Assembly (NCBI GenBank): GCA_037349315.1
Contig: JBAIAC010000132.1
Location: forward strand, 682,001 to 746,000
DNA: 64,000 bases
Source: Chelydra serpentina
Taxonomy: Eukaryota > Chordata > Testudines > Chelydridae
Direction: 5' to 3'
Shown here: piece after piece, positions 10,705 through 21,187 of the stretch
How positions within the stretch are numbered: the stretch's first letter is position 1
Layout: each line of letters opens with the position of its first letter
Position numbers and translations under genes: made by a program
The notes under the pieces: model-generated
What the model saw: only the letters and a program-made list of their open reading frames with translations
The model's database searches: none
What the model was told of the DNA's origin: nothing

Positions 10705-11800
10705 TGTAACGATGCTGGTTCTGGCGGGACCAACTGAGAGTGCCAGTTCAGGACAAATTGCTTCAAACAGGGCAACTACAGCCCAAGGCTGGGGTTTTTC
10801 CACCTCTAAGGCACCAAACCAGCCAGACAGAGGAGACTTTGGTTTTACCCCACTGGCTAACCCCAAGTCACACAAGCAATTCCCCTAGACACTCCAGTTT
10901 CCCAGTCTCACCACCAGTGCCACTCGTTATGGGGACAAATGGTCATGAAAACCAATGCCCCAGTAAAAGAAAACAGGTTCTCCCGATCCCAGCGAAGCGA
11001 ACCTCAGAGCCAGGTCAATATACAACTTAGATTTTACCCACAAATCACGCTGTTGCCAATCCTTTAGAATCTAAAATCTAAAGGTTTATTCATAAAAGGA
11101 AAAAGGTCTAGGTGAGAGCTAGAATTGGTTAAAAGGAATCAATTACATACAGTAATGGCAAAGTTCTTGGTTCAGGCTTGCAGAGATGGAATACTGCAGG
11201 ATCAAACCAAGTCTCTGGATTACATCCCCAGCTGGGATGGGTCCTTCAGTCCTTTGTTCAAAGCTTCCATGTATAGAAAGGTTCCTCCAGAGGTAAGAAG
11301 CAGGAAATGAAGCCAAAATGGAGATGAGGCAGCTGCCTTTTATAGTTTCTTCCAGGTGTAAAGACACCTCTTTCCTTACTGTGGAAAATCACAGCAAAAT
11401 GGAGTCTGGAGTCACATGGGCAAGTCCCTGCATACCTTACTGAATCATAAGGTGTGTCGGCCTCCTCTCAATGGGCTACTTGTATAGTCGATGGTCCTTA
11501 ATGGGCCATCAGCATGCCTGGCAGAGCTGATAGCTTGTCCTGGGTCCCAGAAGCCCAGCCCCAGTTTGAAAGACAGACATACAGTATAAAGCCATTGAAC
11601 TACAGACAGTATAAAGCCAATATTCATAACTTCAACTACAAAACTGATACATGCATATAAATGGCATAATCATAACCAGCCAAGCATAACCCGGTCTTAG
11701 ACACCTCATTTGACCCCCTTTATGTAACATTTGGTGCCACTACAGGACCTTGGTTGTAACAATGATCTGTATGGTCGCAGTTATTGTCAGTAACATCACA
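10705..11800 (-). mobile_element. 5' LTR of the left-arm gypsy-type element
   Basis: A 1,096-bp LTR mirroring 50526-51622. On the minus strand it runs from TGTGATGTTACTG at 11800 to CATCGTTACA at 10705, and the element reads leftward into the Gag relic. The TATAAAA box and AATAAA signal are kept. The insertion point is defined by the LTR-less third copy of the flank (59772 onward), which begins GGAGAGCTGG exactly where this LTR ends. A 3' LTR is not present in the window. Confidence 0.88.
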
Positions 11801-12648
11801 GGAGAGCTGGCTGCTTTTGTATTTTTAGAAGCAGACCCAACATCTAGTGACAATCTGGGGGTAAAAGGACTTCAGGAGCAGATTGTATTTCCATTGTCCT
11901 GCCTATGCTACCTGGGTGCTCAGCAAATGCAGCTGATTTCCCAAAATGACATTTTGGCTGGTTCTGGGTTTCAGTTCACTGTAGTATTGAGTGGGGCGGG
12001 GAGCGGGGTAATGAAATTGGGTCCTTATTGATGGACCCCCCCTTGTCGTGGTGGGGAGGCTTCCATTGGATAAAGACCGTCAGCCTATATTGTCTATATT
12101 GCTTTTATACTCCTCGTAGGGTCCCCCTTGGCGAGCAGGCGGAGGCGAGGCTCCTGACTAACCGTGGTCCAAACCTCAAAAGACCCCAGTGGTGGATCGG
12201 GCGCATATAGAGGACATTCTAGCACTCTGTGGCTCTGAAGGCGGATGAGGGCTACAGCAGGAGGGAGGCCCCTGGATCTCCTTGCCACGGCTCAGGCCCT
12301 TGTCAAGTTTCGTGACAGTCCTCTGCCAAAGGGTTCACACCCGCACAAAGTTCTGTGGCGACAGACGAGTGGTGGAGAAGACAGGATCTGTGATCTGTCA
12401 CAAATCTGCATGCAGTCGGGAGCTGTGTGATGGTCGTTTTGTGCTTGATTGAGACAGAAGTGCCTTTCGGCAGCAGCGGCTGTGACTGAGCAGGCTTTTC
12501 GGGATCCCCTCTGCTCACCCCAGATAGGGAGGGGGCTAGAAAAGGTGTCCCAAACATAGGCTCACGCTCACTCACACACTCTTCCGACGGGATGGCCGTA
12601 CCCAGTGGCATCACTCAACTCTGCAGCTGAAACGAGTGATAGAAGACA
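11801..12648 (+). repeat. Flank and probable 5' region of endonuclease LINE (segment Q, left arm)
   Basis: Non-coding segment that precedes the LINE endonuclease frame and repeats at 59772-60556 (same strand, a few percent diverged) and 49549-50525 (right arm, reversed). It contains the tract CTTGTCGTGGTGGGGAGGCTT, of a kind I associate with 5' regions of some vertebrate LINEs; this assignment is from memory and uncertain. Short open frames here (60-100 codons) are not supported as genes. Confidence 0.6.
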
Positions 12649-13893
12649 ATGAATTTCGTCACCTGGAATGTCTGCACCCTTATGGACTCTCAGCACAGTG
12701 AATGCCCAGAAAGAAGAACTGCCATAATTCCCAGAGACCTGGCAAGGCTCAACATTGGCATTGCAGCTCTTAGTGAGACCCACCGGGCTGAAGAGGGTCA
12801 GATAAAAGCAGAAGGAGGTGGCTACACCTTCGTTTGGAAAGGAAAGCCACCCGTAGAGAGACGCATTCACGGGACAATAAGGATCAGTTTTATAGAACTC
12901 TTGATGCAGTCCTCACAACCACATCTAAGGCAGACAAACTCATCCTCCTGGGAGATTTCAATGCCAGAGTCGGACGGGATTCCCAACTCTGGACAGGCAC
13001 AATGGGCAAAGAAGGGGTGGGAAATGTAAACCCCAATGGTATTGTCCTCAGCAAATGTGTGGAGCGTGACCTGCTCATCTCAAATACCATCTTTAGGCAG
13101 AGTAACAAATTTAAGACCACCTGGAAACATCCTCAGTCCAAACATTGGGACCTCCTTGACGATGTTATAGTTAGAGCCCGAGACTATACCGAAGTCCGTA
13201 TAACATTAGCTATGAGAGGTACCGATCACTGCTGGACAGACCATGGATTAGTAAGATCAGTCATGTACCTCCAGCTCACTCCACGACACCGCAAACACCC
13301 AAGGACTAAGCGAAAGCAGTACAACATCTAAGCACTTCAGGACCAATCCAGCTGTGAGACTTTCCAGCAACATCAGTCTCAGAAACTCTCTAACCTGCCG
13401 GACAACATCATTGACATTCAAGAGCACTGGGATCAACTGAAGAACACCATTCACAATGCATGTGCTGAAACCATAGGGTATTCCACTCATCGGCACCAAG
13501 ACTGGTTTGACAAAAACCACAAGGAAATCCTAGCATTAATTCACAGAAAAGAAATTCATTTTGTAACTGGGAAAGTGATTCCTCTAACAAACAAAAACAT
13601 GAGGCCTATCACCTGCTTAAAGCCAAAATCCAAAGGAGGCTACGTGACATCAAAAACCTGTGGTGATAAGAAAAGGCCTCTGAGATCCAGGGTTTCGTAG
13701 ACCAGGATGACACGAAGAGCTTCTTTCAATCAACCAAAGCTATATATGGGCCACGCTCCAAAGGCCCAACCCCCTTACGGACGGATCCATCCTCCTCAAG
13801 GACAATGCAGCCATTAAACAATACTGGAAGGAGCATTTTGAGAGTCTACTAAACCATGAATCCACGCATCTCTGAAGACACCATCGAGTTTAT
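12649..13893 (+). pseudogene. Non-LTR retrotransposon endonuclease relic (left arm)
   Basis: The frame opens with NFVTWNVCTL, then ALSET and GGGYTFVWKG, all typical of the endonuclease/exonuclease/phosphatase fold of LINE ORF2. A frameshift and an internal gap follow. The second frame (12834-13331) has LLGDFNARVG, SKHWDLLDDVIVR and the terminal TDHGL in place of the usual SDH. Beyond 13331 are broken pieces leading to a YWKEHFESLLNH-like stretch typical of the endonuclease-RT linker. The relic stops near 13893, where it abuts a CR1 in the opposite direction. The clade is uncertain; it is related to elements often annotated as craniofacial-development-protein-2-like. No reverse transcriptase motif survives. 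Confidence 0.8.
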
Positions 13894-15895
13894 TCCGTGT
13901 GGCACTGTATCAAATGCCTTACTGAAATCGAGGTAGATTAGATCCACTGTGTTTCCTTTATCTAAAAAATCTGTTACTTTCTCAAAGAAGGAGATCAGGT
14001 TGGTTTTTTCACGATCTATATGGTTTTGTATGGCATGGTTTTGTAAAACCATGTTGTAATTTGTCCCAATTGCCATTGACCTCAATGTCCGTAACTATTT
14101 TCTCCTCCAGTTTTTTTTTTTTTTTGCAAGACCTTGCATACTACAGATGTCAAACTAACAGACCAGTAGTTACCCGGGTCACTTTTTTCCTCTTTCTTCA
14201 AAAAAGGAACTATATTAGCAATTCTCCAGTCAAATGGTACAACCCCTGAGTTTAGAGATTTATTACAATTTTTTGCTAATGGTCTTGCAATTTCATGTGC
14301 CAGTTCCTTTAATATTCTTGGATGAAGAATCTGGGCCCCATGATTTACTTCCATTAAGCTGTTCGAATTTGGCTTCTACCTCAGATATGGTAATATCTAC
14401 CTCCATATCCTTATTCCCATTTGTCATGCTGCCATTATCCCTAAGCTCCTCATTAGCCTCATTAAAGACTGAGGCAAAGTGTTTGTTTAGATATTGGGCC
14501 ATGCCTAGATTATCCTTAACCTCCACTCCATCCTGAGTTTTTAGCGGTCCCACCTCATCTTTCTTTGTTTTCTTCCTATTTATATGGCTATGAAACCTTT
14601 TACTACTGGTTTTAATTCCCTTTGCAAGGTCCAACTCTACATGACTTTTAGCCTCTCTCACTTTACCCCTACATGCTCTGACCTCAATAAAGTATCTTTC
14701 TTTTCAGATCCCTCCCACCTTCCACTCCTTGTATGCTTTCTGCTTTTTCTTAATCACCTCTCTGAGATGCTTGCTCATCCAGCTTCGTTTAAGACTCCTG
14801 CCTATGAATTTTTCCCCTTTCTTGGAATACAGGCTTCTGATGGCTTCTGCAACTTTTACTTGAAATAATCCCAGGCCTCCTCCACCTTTAGATCCATCAA
14901 TTCTTTAGTCCAATCCAATTCCCTAACTAATTTCCTTAATTTATTACAGTTAGCCCTTTTTAAATCAAATCCCTAGTCTCAGATTTATTTTTGTTTATCT
15001 TTCCATTTAGTTTGCACTGAATTAGCTCATGATCGCTCGAGCCAAGGTTGTCCCCTACAAGCATTTCTTCAATGAGGTCCTCACTACTCACCAAAACCAA
15101 ATCTAAAATGGCATCCCCCCTTGTTGGTTCAGCAACTACTTGATGAAGGAATTCATCAACTATCACATCTAGGAAAATCTGAGCCCTATGATTATTACTA
15201 GCACTTGTTCTCCAGTCTATATCTGGGAAGTTGAAGTCTCCCATGATCACGCAGTTCCCATTAGTATTTACTTCATTAAAAACATTAAAGAGGTCTCTCT
15301 CCATATCCAAATTAGATCCCGGTGGACTATAGCACACCCCAAGCACTATCCCAGGGGAGGTTCTAGTAGTTTTCTTCCCCAATGGGATTTTTGCCCAGAC
15401 AGACTCTGTCTTATCCATTCCATCACTTATTTCTTTACACTTTACCTTATCATTGATATACAATGCTACTCCACCACCTTTACCTTTATTTCGGTCTTTC
15501 CTAAAGAGCACACACCCATCAATACCTGTACTCCAGTCATGATTACTATTCCACCATGTTTCTGTTATTCCTATAATATCTGGTTTCACTTCCTGGACTA
15601 GTAGTTCTAGTTCCTCCAGTTTGTTACCTAGGCTCCTCGCATTGGTGTACAAACATCTTCATTTTTGCTCTTTGGCCTCACTCACATTCTTTACCCAATT
15701 TGGCACGGACATTCTACCACCTGTCTAATGACCTATTAGACTAGTATCCACTCTGCCCTTCCTCCTCATGTCCACTCTCCTACCCCCGGCTATATCCTCT
15801 CTTACTTTGTTTTCTTCCCGCTCAATGGTAAAATCCGGCATGGAGATTACCTGGACATCTCCCCACCGTCTCCCCCAAATTCCTAGTTTAAAGCT
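13894..15895 (-). pseudogene. CR1 LINE ORF2 relic (left arm)
   Basis: Minus-strand CR1. The endonuclease (14960-15652; CLYTNARSLGNK, GITETWW, MGDFNFPDIDW, SSDHELI) is intact for 230 codons and has all main catalytic residues. An in-frame stop precedes LYTNARS. Frameshifted linker pieces follow, then RT pieces: WRIANIVPFLKK, DPGNYWSVSLTS and motif A IYLDFSKAFDTVPH. It ends there, before the YADD motif, against the endonuclease LINE at 13893. A T15 run at 14111-14125 interrupts the frame; the right arm has A21 at the same place. The insertion predates the palindrome because both arms have it. Confidence 0.9.
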
Positions 15896-15902
15896 CTCTT
15901 TA

Positions 15903-15958
15903 AACCACCAGCCTTTCAGTTAATAGCCAAACGCACTGACCCATTGTGCCACAGAGAC
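15903..15958 (-). tRNA. Truncated tRNA-Asn-like pseudogene (left arm)
   Basis: Reading from 15958 leftward, GTCTCTGTGGCACAATGGGT matches the 5' half of tRNA-Asn. The anticodon loop is CTATTAA, i.e. ATT instead of GTT. Homology ends after the first T-stem bases (GGTGGTT), where the sequence passes into the CR1 5' region. The 3' acceptor strand is missing, so it cannot be functional. Confidence 0.65.
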
Positions 15959-16081
15959 AAAAGTCTGGTGTCACCAAGGCTACTGCCTAGCAGCCTGCAC
16001 ATCTGTCTGCGAGCGCTATCGCTTGCAAGGCGCTAGTAGGAATGCTGGACGCTGGGTGCTAGATGCAGTAGGTAAAGAGCC

Positions 16082-16153
16082 AGCAGAGTGGTTTAGTGGC
16101 AGCGTGCTGGACCCATAACCCAGAGGTTGATGGATCAAAGCCATCCTCTGCTA
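16082..16153 (+). tRNA. Initiator tRNA-Met-like gene (left arm)
   Basis: 72 bp aligning along its whole length to vertebrate tRNA-iMet(CAT): AGCAGAG acceptor with CTCTGCT partner, anticodon loop CCCATAA, T arm GATGG/CCATC. The A box (TGGTTTAGTGG) and B box (GATCAAAGCC) still fit pol III consensus patterns. Differences include TTT for CGC after position 10 and A for G at position 31. The last breaks one of the three G:C pairs that mark initiator tRNAs. It is either a decayed copy or a variant. The mirror copy is at 46038-46109. Confidence 0.65.
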
Positions 16154-16603
16154 GGCACGTGCTTGCTTCTTTTTGCTCTGGGACTTCAAGCGAGGCGGCA
16201 ACCAGCAAAGCGCCAAGAGCCTAGGCCATGAGGCAAGAGGTGGCTGAGGCGGTGGCTTTCCAGGGAGCTCCCCGGCCCCTCTGGCTGCCTGGGCTGAAGG
16301 CAAGAGACAGCCCTGGGCATGGTGAGGCCTCCTGTCCTGGCCTGAGGCAGCAGCGCTTCCTCGTCCCCTTTTCCCACCCACACCGGGAGGCGGCTGCTGT
16401 GGGAGAACACGAGGGAGGTTCTCGGGACGCTACGGAGCTCCGTGTGGCTGTCGGGGGAAAGATCCGAGGCTCCCAACGCGACCTGCCATTGACTCATGCG
16501 GCTCTGCGCTCCATCAGCCGGGGTGGGCCAGGCTGCGGACGTGATTCAGGCTGGGACAGCATGGCCCTGAGGAGACATGAGGCAGCCAAGAGCTTTGTGC
16601 AGC

Positions 16604-16700
16604 TGTAACGATGCTGCCTTTGTTGGAACACTTCTGAGAGTATCAATTCAGGATAATTCTACAAATTTCTGAAAAACTGAGTGGAGCATTGGCAGCAGCG
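16604..16700 (-). mobile_element. Diverged LTR terminus (left arm)
   Basis: TGTAACGATGCTG followed by CTGAGAGTATCAATTCAGGA parallels the 3' end of the gypsy-type LTR read on the minus strand (10705 onward: TGTAACGATGCTG, then CTGAGAGTGCCAGTTCAGGA). The similarity fades beyond ~60-100 bp. It is probably the end of an older relative of that LTR; how far it extends to the right is not clear. Confidence 0.55.
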
Positions 16701-17660
16701 TCTGATGTTTTACTGTCTAGCCGGCTTGCTTCCTAGAATGAACACTCATTGAGTGGGGTGATCCCCAGGGAGTAGCTCAAATCTCCAAAGTGTCTGGCCA
16801 GCGGCAGGACATTAGCACAGCAAGGGAGGGGTGTGGCAGTGACATCACAAAGGCCGTTTGCAGGACCTCAGACTATTAGTCAAAGCTGGTGGGGAGGCGG
16901 TGACCTCACAGAGAGATGCTGACATCAGCCAGGCAGGACAGGGGTGAGGGGCCAGGGAAACCTTGGAGACGCCAGGAGGAATCTCTTTGGAGTTTTCTCC
17001 TTTGATTTTACTAGAAAACAGATGCCCCTATTTGGAAGGTAAGAGCCTCCTGGAGGTTTGAAACCTGTTTAGTCTGATCCATCTGGTGACAGCTGAATTC
17101 TGGGCGTGGAAAACACGAGCTTAAGGAGGCAGAATTTTATTCCGCACCTAGAATTTTGTCCCACAGAATCACTGGGGACATTAGGGTTTGTCCTTTTTGT
17201 TTCACCTTTTCCTCCATCCCTCCCTCCTTTCTCTTCTTCTCTTACTTCTTTTGTCCTTTCTCCTGTTCCCCTCTGTGTGTGTGTGTGTGGGTCTCAAATA
17301 GTGCTCGGGCAGTGATCCCCACCAGTGTCCTGGGCCATTCGATGGGCTCTCTGGTGAGAACCCTCAGCTTCCCGTCCTCAGTCTCTACCCTGATTGGCTG
17401 AGCAGGAAGTTATTGACAGGGAGGAGACTCAGGTCCTTGTTGTTCTCTTTTAAGACCAAGTAAATAAGTCATAACCAGTCATATGTTTGACAAATTTTGC
17501 TGCTTCTCTGCATTAATTGTCTCTGAGCAGTTCATGATTCTCTCTAACTTTCCAGTTCTCCTAAAATACTTGCTGAATAATTACTGTGCACTGTTGTTGG
17601 TCTGGACCTCATTTCAGAGCACTTTATTCAGGTTATTCAATGTATGAAATTCAAGATGCG
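16701..17660. other. Non-coding arm DNA with short CT and GT tracts
   Basis: No gene is supported. There is a pyrimidine-rich tract at about 17205-17270 followed by a (GT)7-8 run at 17273-17289. The first ~330 bp also occur, more diverged, at 58712-59000 in reverse complement. Confidence 0.6.
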
Positions 17661-17669
17661 ATGGTTAGT

Positions 17670-17870
17670 TTGAAAATCAGGGCTCTGGGGTCTTATTCCC
17701 AACTCTGCCACTGACTGGTTGTGTGACCGAAGACCATTCAATTCTCCTTTCTCAGCCTTAGCTTCTCCCTCTTTCAAGTAGGGATAATAATGATCCGCTC
17801 CTACCTACCTACCTCACGGTGGGTGGAAGATGGGATCCATTGGAGAGTGTCACTAGGAGTAGTGCATAAT
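17670..17870 (+). mobile_element. MIR-like SINE fragment (left arm)
   Basis: CTCTGCCACTGACTGG, then TGTGTGACC, a pyrimidine-rich CTTTCTCAGCCTTAGC segment and GGGATAATAATGAT followed by CCTACCTACCTCA match the order of motifs in MIR-family SINE cores. The mirror is at about 44321-44521. Confidence 0.7.
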
Positions 17871-18229
17871 ATGAGGTGTCCTATCACGTTTACTCAGATC
17901 AAATTATGACATACTAGAATAGCTGAAATAGTCTATTTTATTTGTATTTTTTAGTTTGAAATTGTTAAGAGCAGCAACTACTTAGCTCAGACTGAAGCGT
18001 CTTATCTAATTTTTGAGATCTAAGTGTCTCCTCTTTGTGTGCGACGAGACAATTTAACACACTGTGAGAAACAGAAGATGCTTTTGTTTTGCAACAAAAT
18101 AGATTTGCAAAGAACTCTCCTCCCACTTGTTATGACTTCAAGAAACACATTGGTTTAGTCTGAATGGGATTTTCTGACAGAAACTGTTTCAATGAAATTT
18201 CCCCACCATCTCGATTCCTGGGCTCTATC

Positions 18230-18440
18230 CCTGCCTCTGGGGTGGTTGTGGTTGTCCGTTAGAACAGGAGTCAGGACTGGTGGCTTCTCTTTCTGCCTCT
18301 GCCACCGCCTTGCTGTGTAGGCCCTTGAGTAGGTCACTTCCCTTCTCTGTACCTCAGGCTCCTCCTCATCTGTCCAATGGGAACAGGGACAATTCTCGAG
18401 CTCAGGGCAGTCGTGAGCCTGAGTGAGATAAGGGGGGTTA
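18230..18440 (+). mobile_element. Second MIR-like SINE fragment (left arm)
   Basis: Shows CTTGCTGTGTAGGCCCTTGA, AGGTCACTTCCCTTCTCTGT, ACCTCAGGCTCCTCCTCATC, then CAATGGGAACAGGGACAAT and GTGAGATAAGG, in MIR order. The mirror is at about 43751-43961. Confidence 0.72.
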
Positions 18441-18710
18441 AAGCCCTCTGTGAAGGAGAAAGGGGAGTTTCACAGTGTTTGGCAACAAGGAATTCTAAAG
18501 TTTGCTAAAATGTCTAGTCTGCGGAAACAAGAAACGGTCGGGGCCAAATTTTTTAACCATTGCCGCAGATTCTGGTGGGCAAAAAGTGGAACTGCAGCAC
18601 TTCTTGGCCAGAGTGTATTTTCTGTGCGGATAATAACAGGTTCCAGACATGAATTCTGCTTGTGCGCAGTGGCGCAGAATCCCCAGGAGTAGATGGAGGG
18701 GGTGTCCGGG

Positions 18711-18767
18711 CAGGGCCGGTGCAAGGACGTTTCACACCCTAGGCAAAACTTCCTTGCACCAGCCCTG
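18711..18767. mobile_element. 57-bp hairpin element (left arm)
   Basis: Arms beginning CAGGGCCGGTGCAAGGA and ending TCCTTGCACCAGCCCTG are reverse complements over ~22 bp with about two mismatches, around a short CACACCCTAGGC-type loop. It resembles a minimal foldback MITE; no target duplication is visible. The mirror is at 43424-43480. Confidence 0.7.
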
Positions 18768-19655
18768 CGCCCCTCAGCTAACGCCACCCCCCCCCACAGC
18801 CAGCCCCCTCCTGCGGGCAGCGGGGGGACAGGGGAGGGCTCACCATGGCAGCCTCTTGGCTCCCCACTCAGCAGCTGAGCCTGGAGCTGGGAGGCAGCCG
18901 CCTGCCGCCTCCCAAACCTGCTTGAGCCATCGCGACACAGAGGGTTGGTGGACAGCAGAGTATCACATAGCTGTAGATTCTGCCCTGCGCTCTGTGATTT
19001 TCAGCCTGGGGCCCAATCAGCAGACGTGCGGCCCATGTGACATCCTCAGAGACACACAATTAGTGTAGATATTGTGTGGATGCAGCCCACATAACACACA
19101 GCTGCATATGCACCCCACAATGGCAAATAGGTTGAGACAAAGTCACAAGTGAAGGGGACTGACCTTGATGTCTCCCTTTCTCAGTGTCTACTGAGCTGGG
19201 ATTGTATTTTCCACAGGGCAGGATGAATGGCAGATGTCATTTAATTAAAGAAAACAGACAGTGCTTCAGGTAAAGCTTAAACTCCCCACCTCAGCATCCC
19301 TCCCCTCAGCACTGCTCTAGAAGTACTGTGCGCTAACCCCTTGCCCCCTGGAGCACACATGGACGTGCTGGCCTCCTTGTCTCAAGGATGGATCTGGGGG
19401 CGGGGGAGGGAGTTGAGTGAACCACACAAAATCCATGTTATAGTCCCTCAGGAAAGCAGGAACAGGGGCATCCTTCAGTGCTAAAGCTGGGTCCTGCCAC
19501 CAGCTGGTAATGGGTAGGTGACTGGATTGAACCACCTAGGGCTGGAACTTCTCAAGGGAGAGATTAAGGTGTCTGTTAAGAGGAGGAGGAGGAAGTGTCT
19601 CTTCCATTCCTCTCTAGACCCACCTGTCTCTTGTCCTCCTTCAGACTCTCTCCTT
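18768..19655. other. Non-coding arm DNA
   Basis: No gene is supported. It has a G/C-rich segment to 18930 and an oligo-C run (C9) at 18788. The sequence is mirrored by 42532-43423. Confidence 0.6.
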
Positions 19656-20205
19656 CCCTGCTGGGGTGATGTAGAGACAAGCCCCATCTGGGGGAGTCAC
19701 AGAGAGGCTGTCGCCAATGGAGTGTGTGTGGGACACAGAGAGGGTTGTGACTCTGTGTGTGTGTGGAGGGGCTGTTAGGGAATGAGTGATGGAAAACAAA
19801 GGGGAAGTGAAAGTGAGGCCCCTGTCTGAGTATTAGGACCCCGTGTGGCGCTGCCATACCCCTTCCAGAACCTCCCCTGATCTCATCTGTCATTGAACCC
19901 AGCATTTGTAACCTGTCGTCATCCCAGATGTGCTGCGTATCTATGCCTCAAATAGCGAGTGTCCCTCGTAAATAGCAGAAGCAGATCACAAACTCACGTA
20001 GGAGTCATGGGCAGACCCCCTGTCAGTGCTGCATTCATCTGGAAGGTGCTTCACAAAACACAACTCTTCCCCTGTGTAAGAGAAACACCCTCCTCTCCCA
20101 CCCCCTCACTGCCACCACCTTACTTTGCTCTCCGTGGGGCTGTTTGTCCAGCGTAAGTCATAAAAGAGCATTAGGGGAGCAGAAGTCATCCCCATGGAAA
20201 TCTCG
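19656..20205. other. Left-arm-only segment, non-coding part
   Basis: Absent from the right arm, where the satellite stub joins directly to the sequence equivalent to 19655. It includes a short GT-rich run near 19758. No gene is recognised in this part. Confidence 0.65.
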
Positions 20206-20478
20206 TCATTTCTTTCTCAGGGCCACCTGCTTAGCCCTGGCTTTGGGTTTGGTTTTAGCCTTGCTCTCTCCTGTCTTGCTTTCAGGTGGGCTCTTGACCA
20301 CCTTCTGGGGTTTGTTAGCAGTGACCTTTGGGGGGCTCTACTCGGCCTTTTTTTGTCCCTGCTGCAGTCCCTTAGGACTACTCCTGGACATGGGTGTGGT
20401 GGCCTTTCTGGGGATCCTGGCAGCTCTAGCCAGCTTCTTGGTGGCTATTTTCCTCCTCAGAGTCACTGGCTGGTTCTT
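20206..20478 (-). pseudogene. Lys-rich, histone-H1-like C-terminal tail, truncated
   Basis: On the minus strand 90 codons read toward a TGA at 20208-20206. They are rich in Lys, Ala, Pro, Ser and Thr in H1-like patterns (KIATKKLARAARIPRKA, then KSPPESKTGESKAKTKPKAR, ending KQVALRKK). One in-frame stop lies about midway, after QKKAE. The 5' side is cut off by GATA satellite at 20481, so the globular domain is missing. No histone-type 3' stem-loop is seen after the stop. It could be the tail of an H1 variant or another basic nuclear protein. The antisense 115-codon frame is a shadow. The right arm has lost this segment. Confidence 0.45.
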
Positions 20479-20480
20479 GT

Positions 20481-20675
20481 TAGATAGATAATTAGATAGA
20501 TAGATAATTAGATAGATAGATAATTAGTTAATTAATCGATAATTAGACAGATAGATATATCTCGAATAAATTTGTTAAAATTAGATAATTAGAAAGATAG
20601 ATAATTATAATTATATAATTAGAAAGATAGATAATTAGATACATAGAGAATCAATATCTATCAATATCTCTCTCT
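20481..20675 (+). repeat. GATA satellite stub (left arm)
   Basis: Short, degraded GATA/AATT repeat between the H1-like relic and U. Its inner ~55 bp, including CATAGAGAGAGATATTGATA read on the minus strand, match the stub at 42472-42531 in the right arm. Confidence 0.88.
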
Positions 20676-20962
20676 ATGCCTGGCAGAGCTGATAGCTTGT
20701 CCTGGGTCCCAGAATCCCAGCCCCAGTTTGAAAGACAGACATACAGTATAAAGCCATTGAACTACAGACAGTATGAAGCCAATATTCATAACTTCAACTA
20801 CAAAACTGATACATGTATATAAATGGCATAATCATAACCAGCCAAGCATAACCTGGTCTTAGACACCTCATTTGACCCCCTTTATATAAGATTTGGTGCC
20901 ACTACAGGACCTTGGTTGTAACAATGATCTGTATGGTCGCAGTTATTGTCAATAACGTCACT
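20676..20962 (-). mobile_element. Truncated LTR in left-arm U
   Basis: First 287 bp of the gypsy-type LTR on the minus strand, cut at GCCAGGCAT by the satellite stub. The 5' flank AAAGG seen at the solo LTR is kept (CCTTT after 20962), so all three U copies descend from the same LTR insertion. Confidence 0.85.
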
Positions 20963-21187
20963 CCTTTGTGCACAGAATGCTCGGACACTGGGGACAGATA
21001 AGGCCAAGGTGAAAACCAATAAGCCTCTGTTCCCAGACAACCCAGTAAAAGGAACAAAAGATTGTCATCTAGAAGGTTTGAGGGGCGGGAAAGATGGATT
21101 AGCAGCTGCAAATATGTTGACTTATTCTCAACTATTTCAAAATCTGGAATGTATTAGCATGGGGAAAATAACCAGTAAACTTTAAAT

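Noticed and set aside
16228..16608. 126-codon frame conserved in both arms
   Set aside because: Both arms are near-identical copies, so conservation is uninformative; no domain and no start evidence.
20144..20491. 115-codon frame with membrane-like Leu-rich segments
   Set aside because: Antisense of the Lys/Ala-rich H1-like tail; Lys-rich codons read backwards give Leu/Phe. It also runs into satellite.
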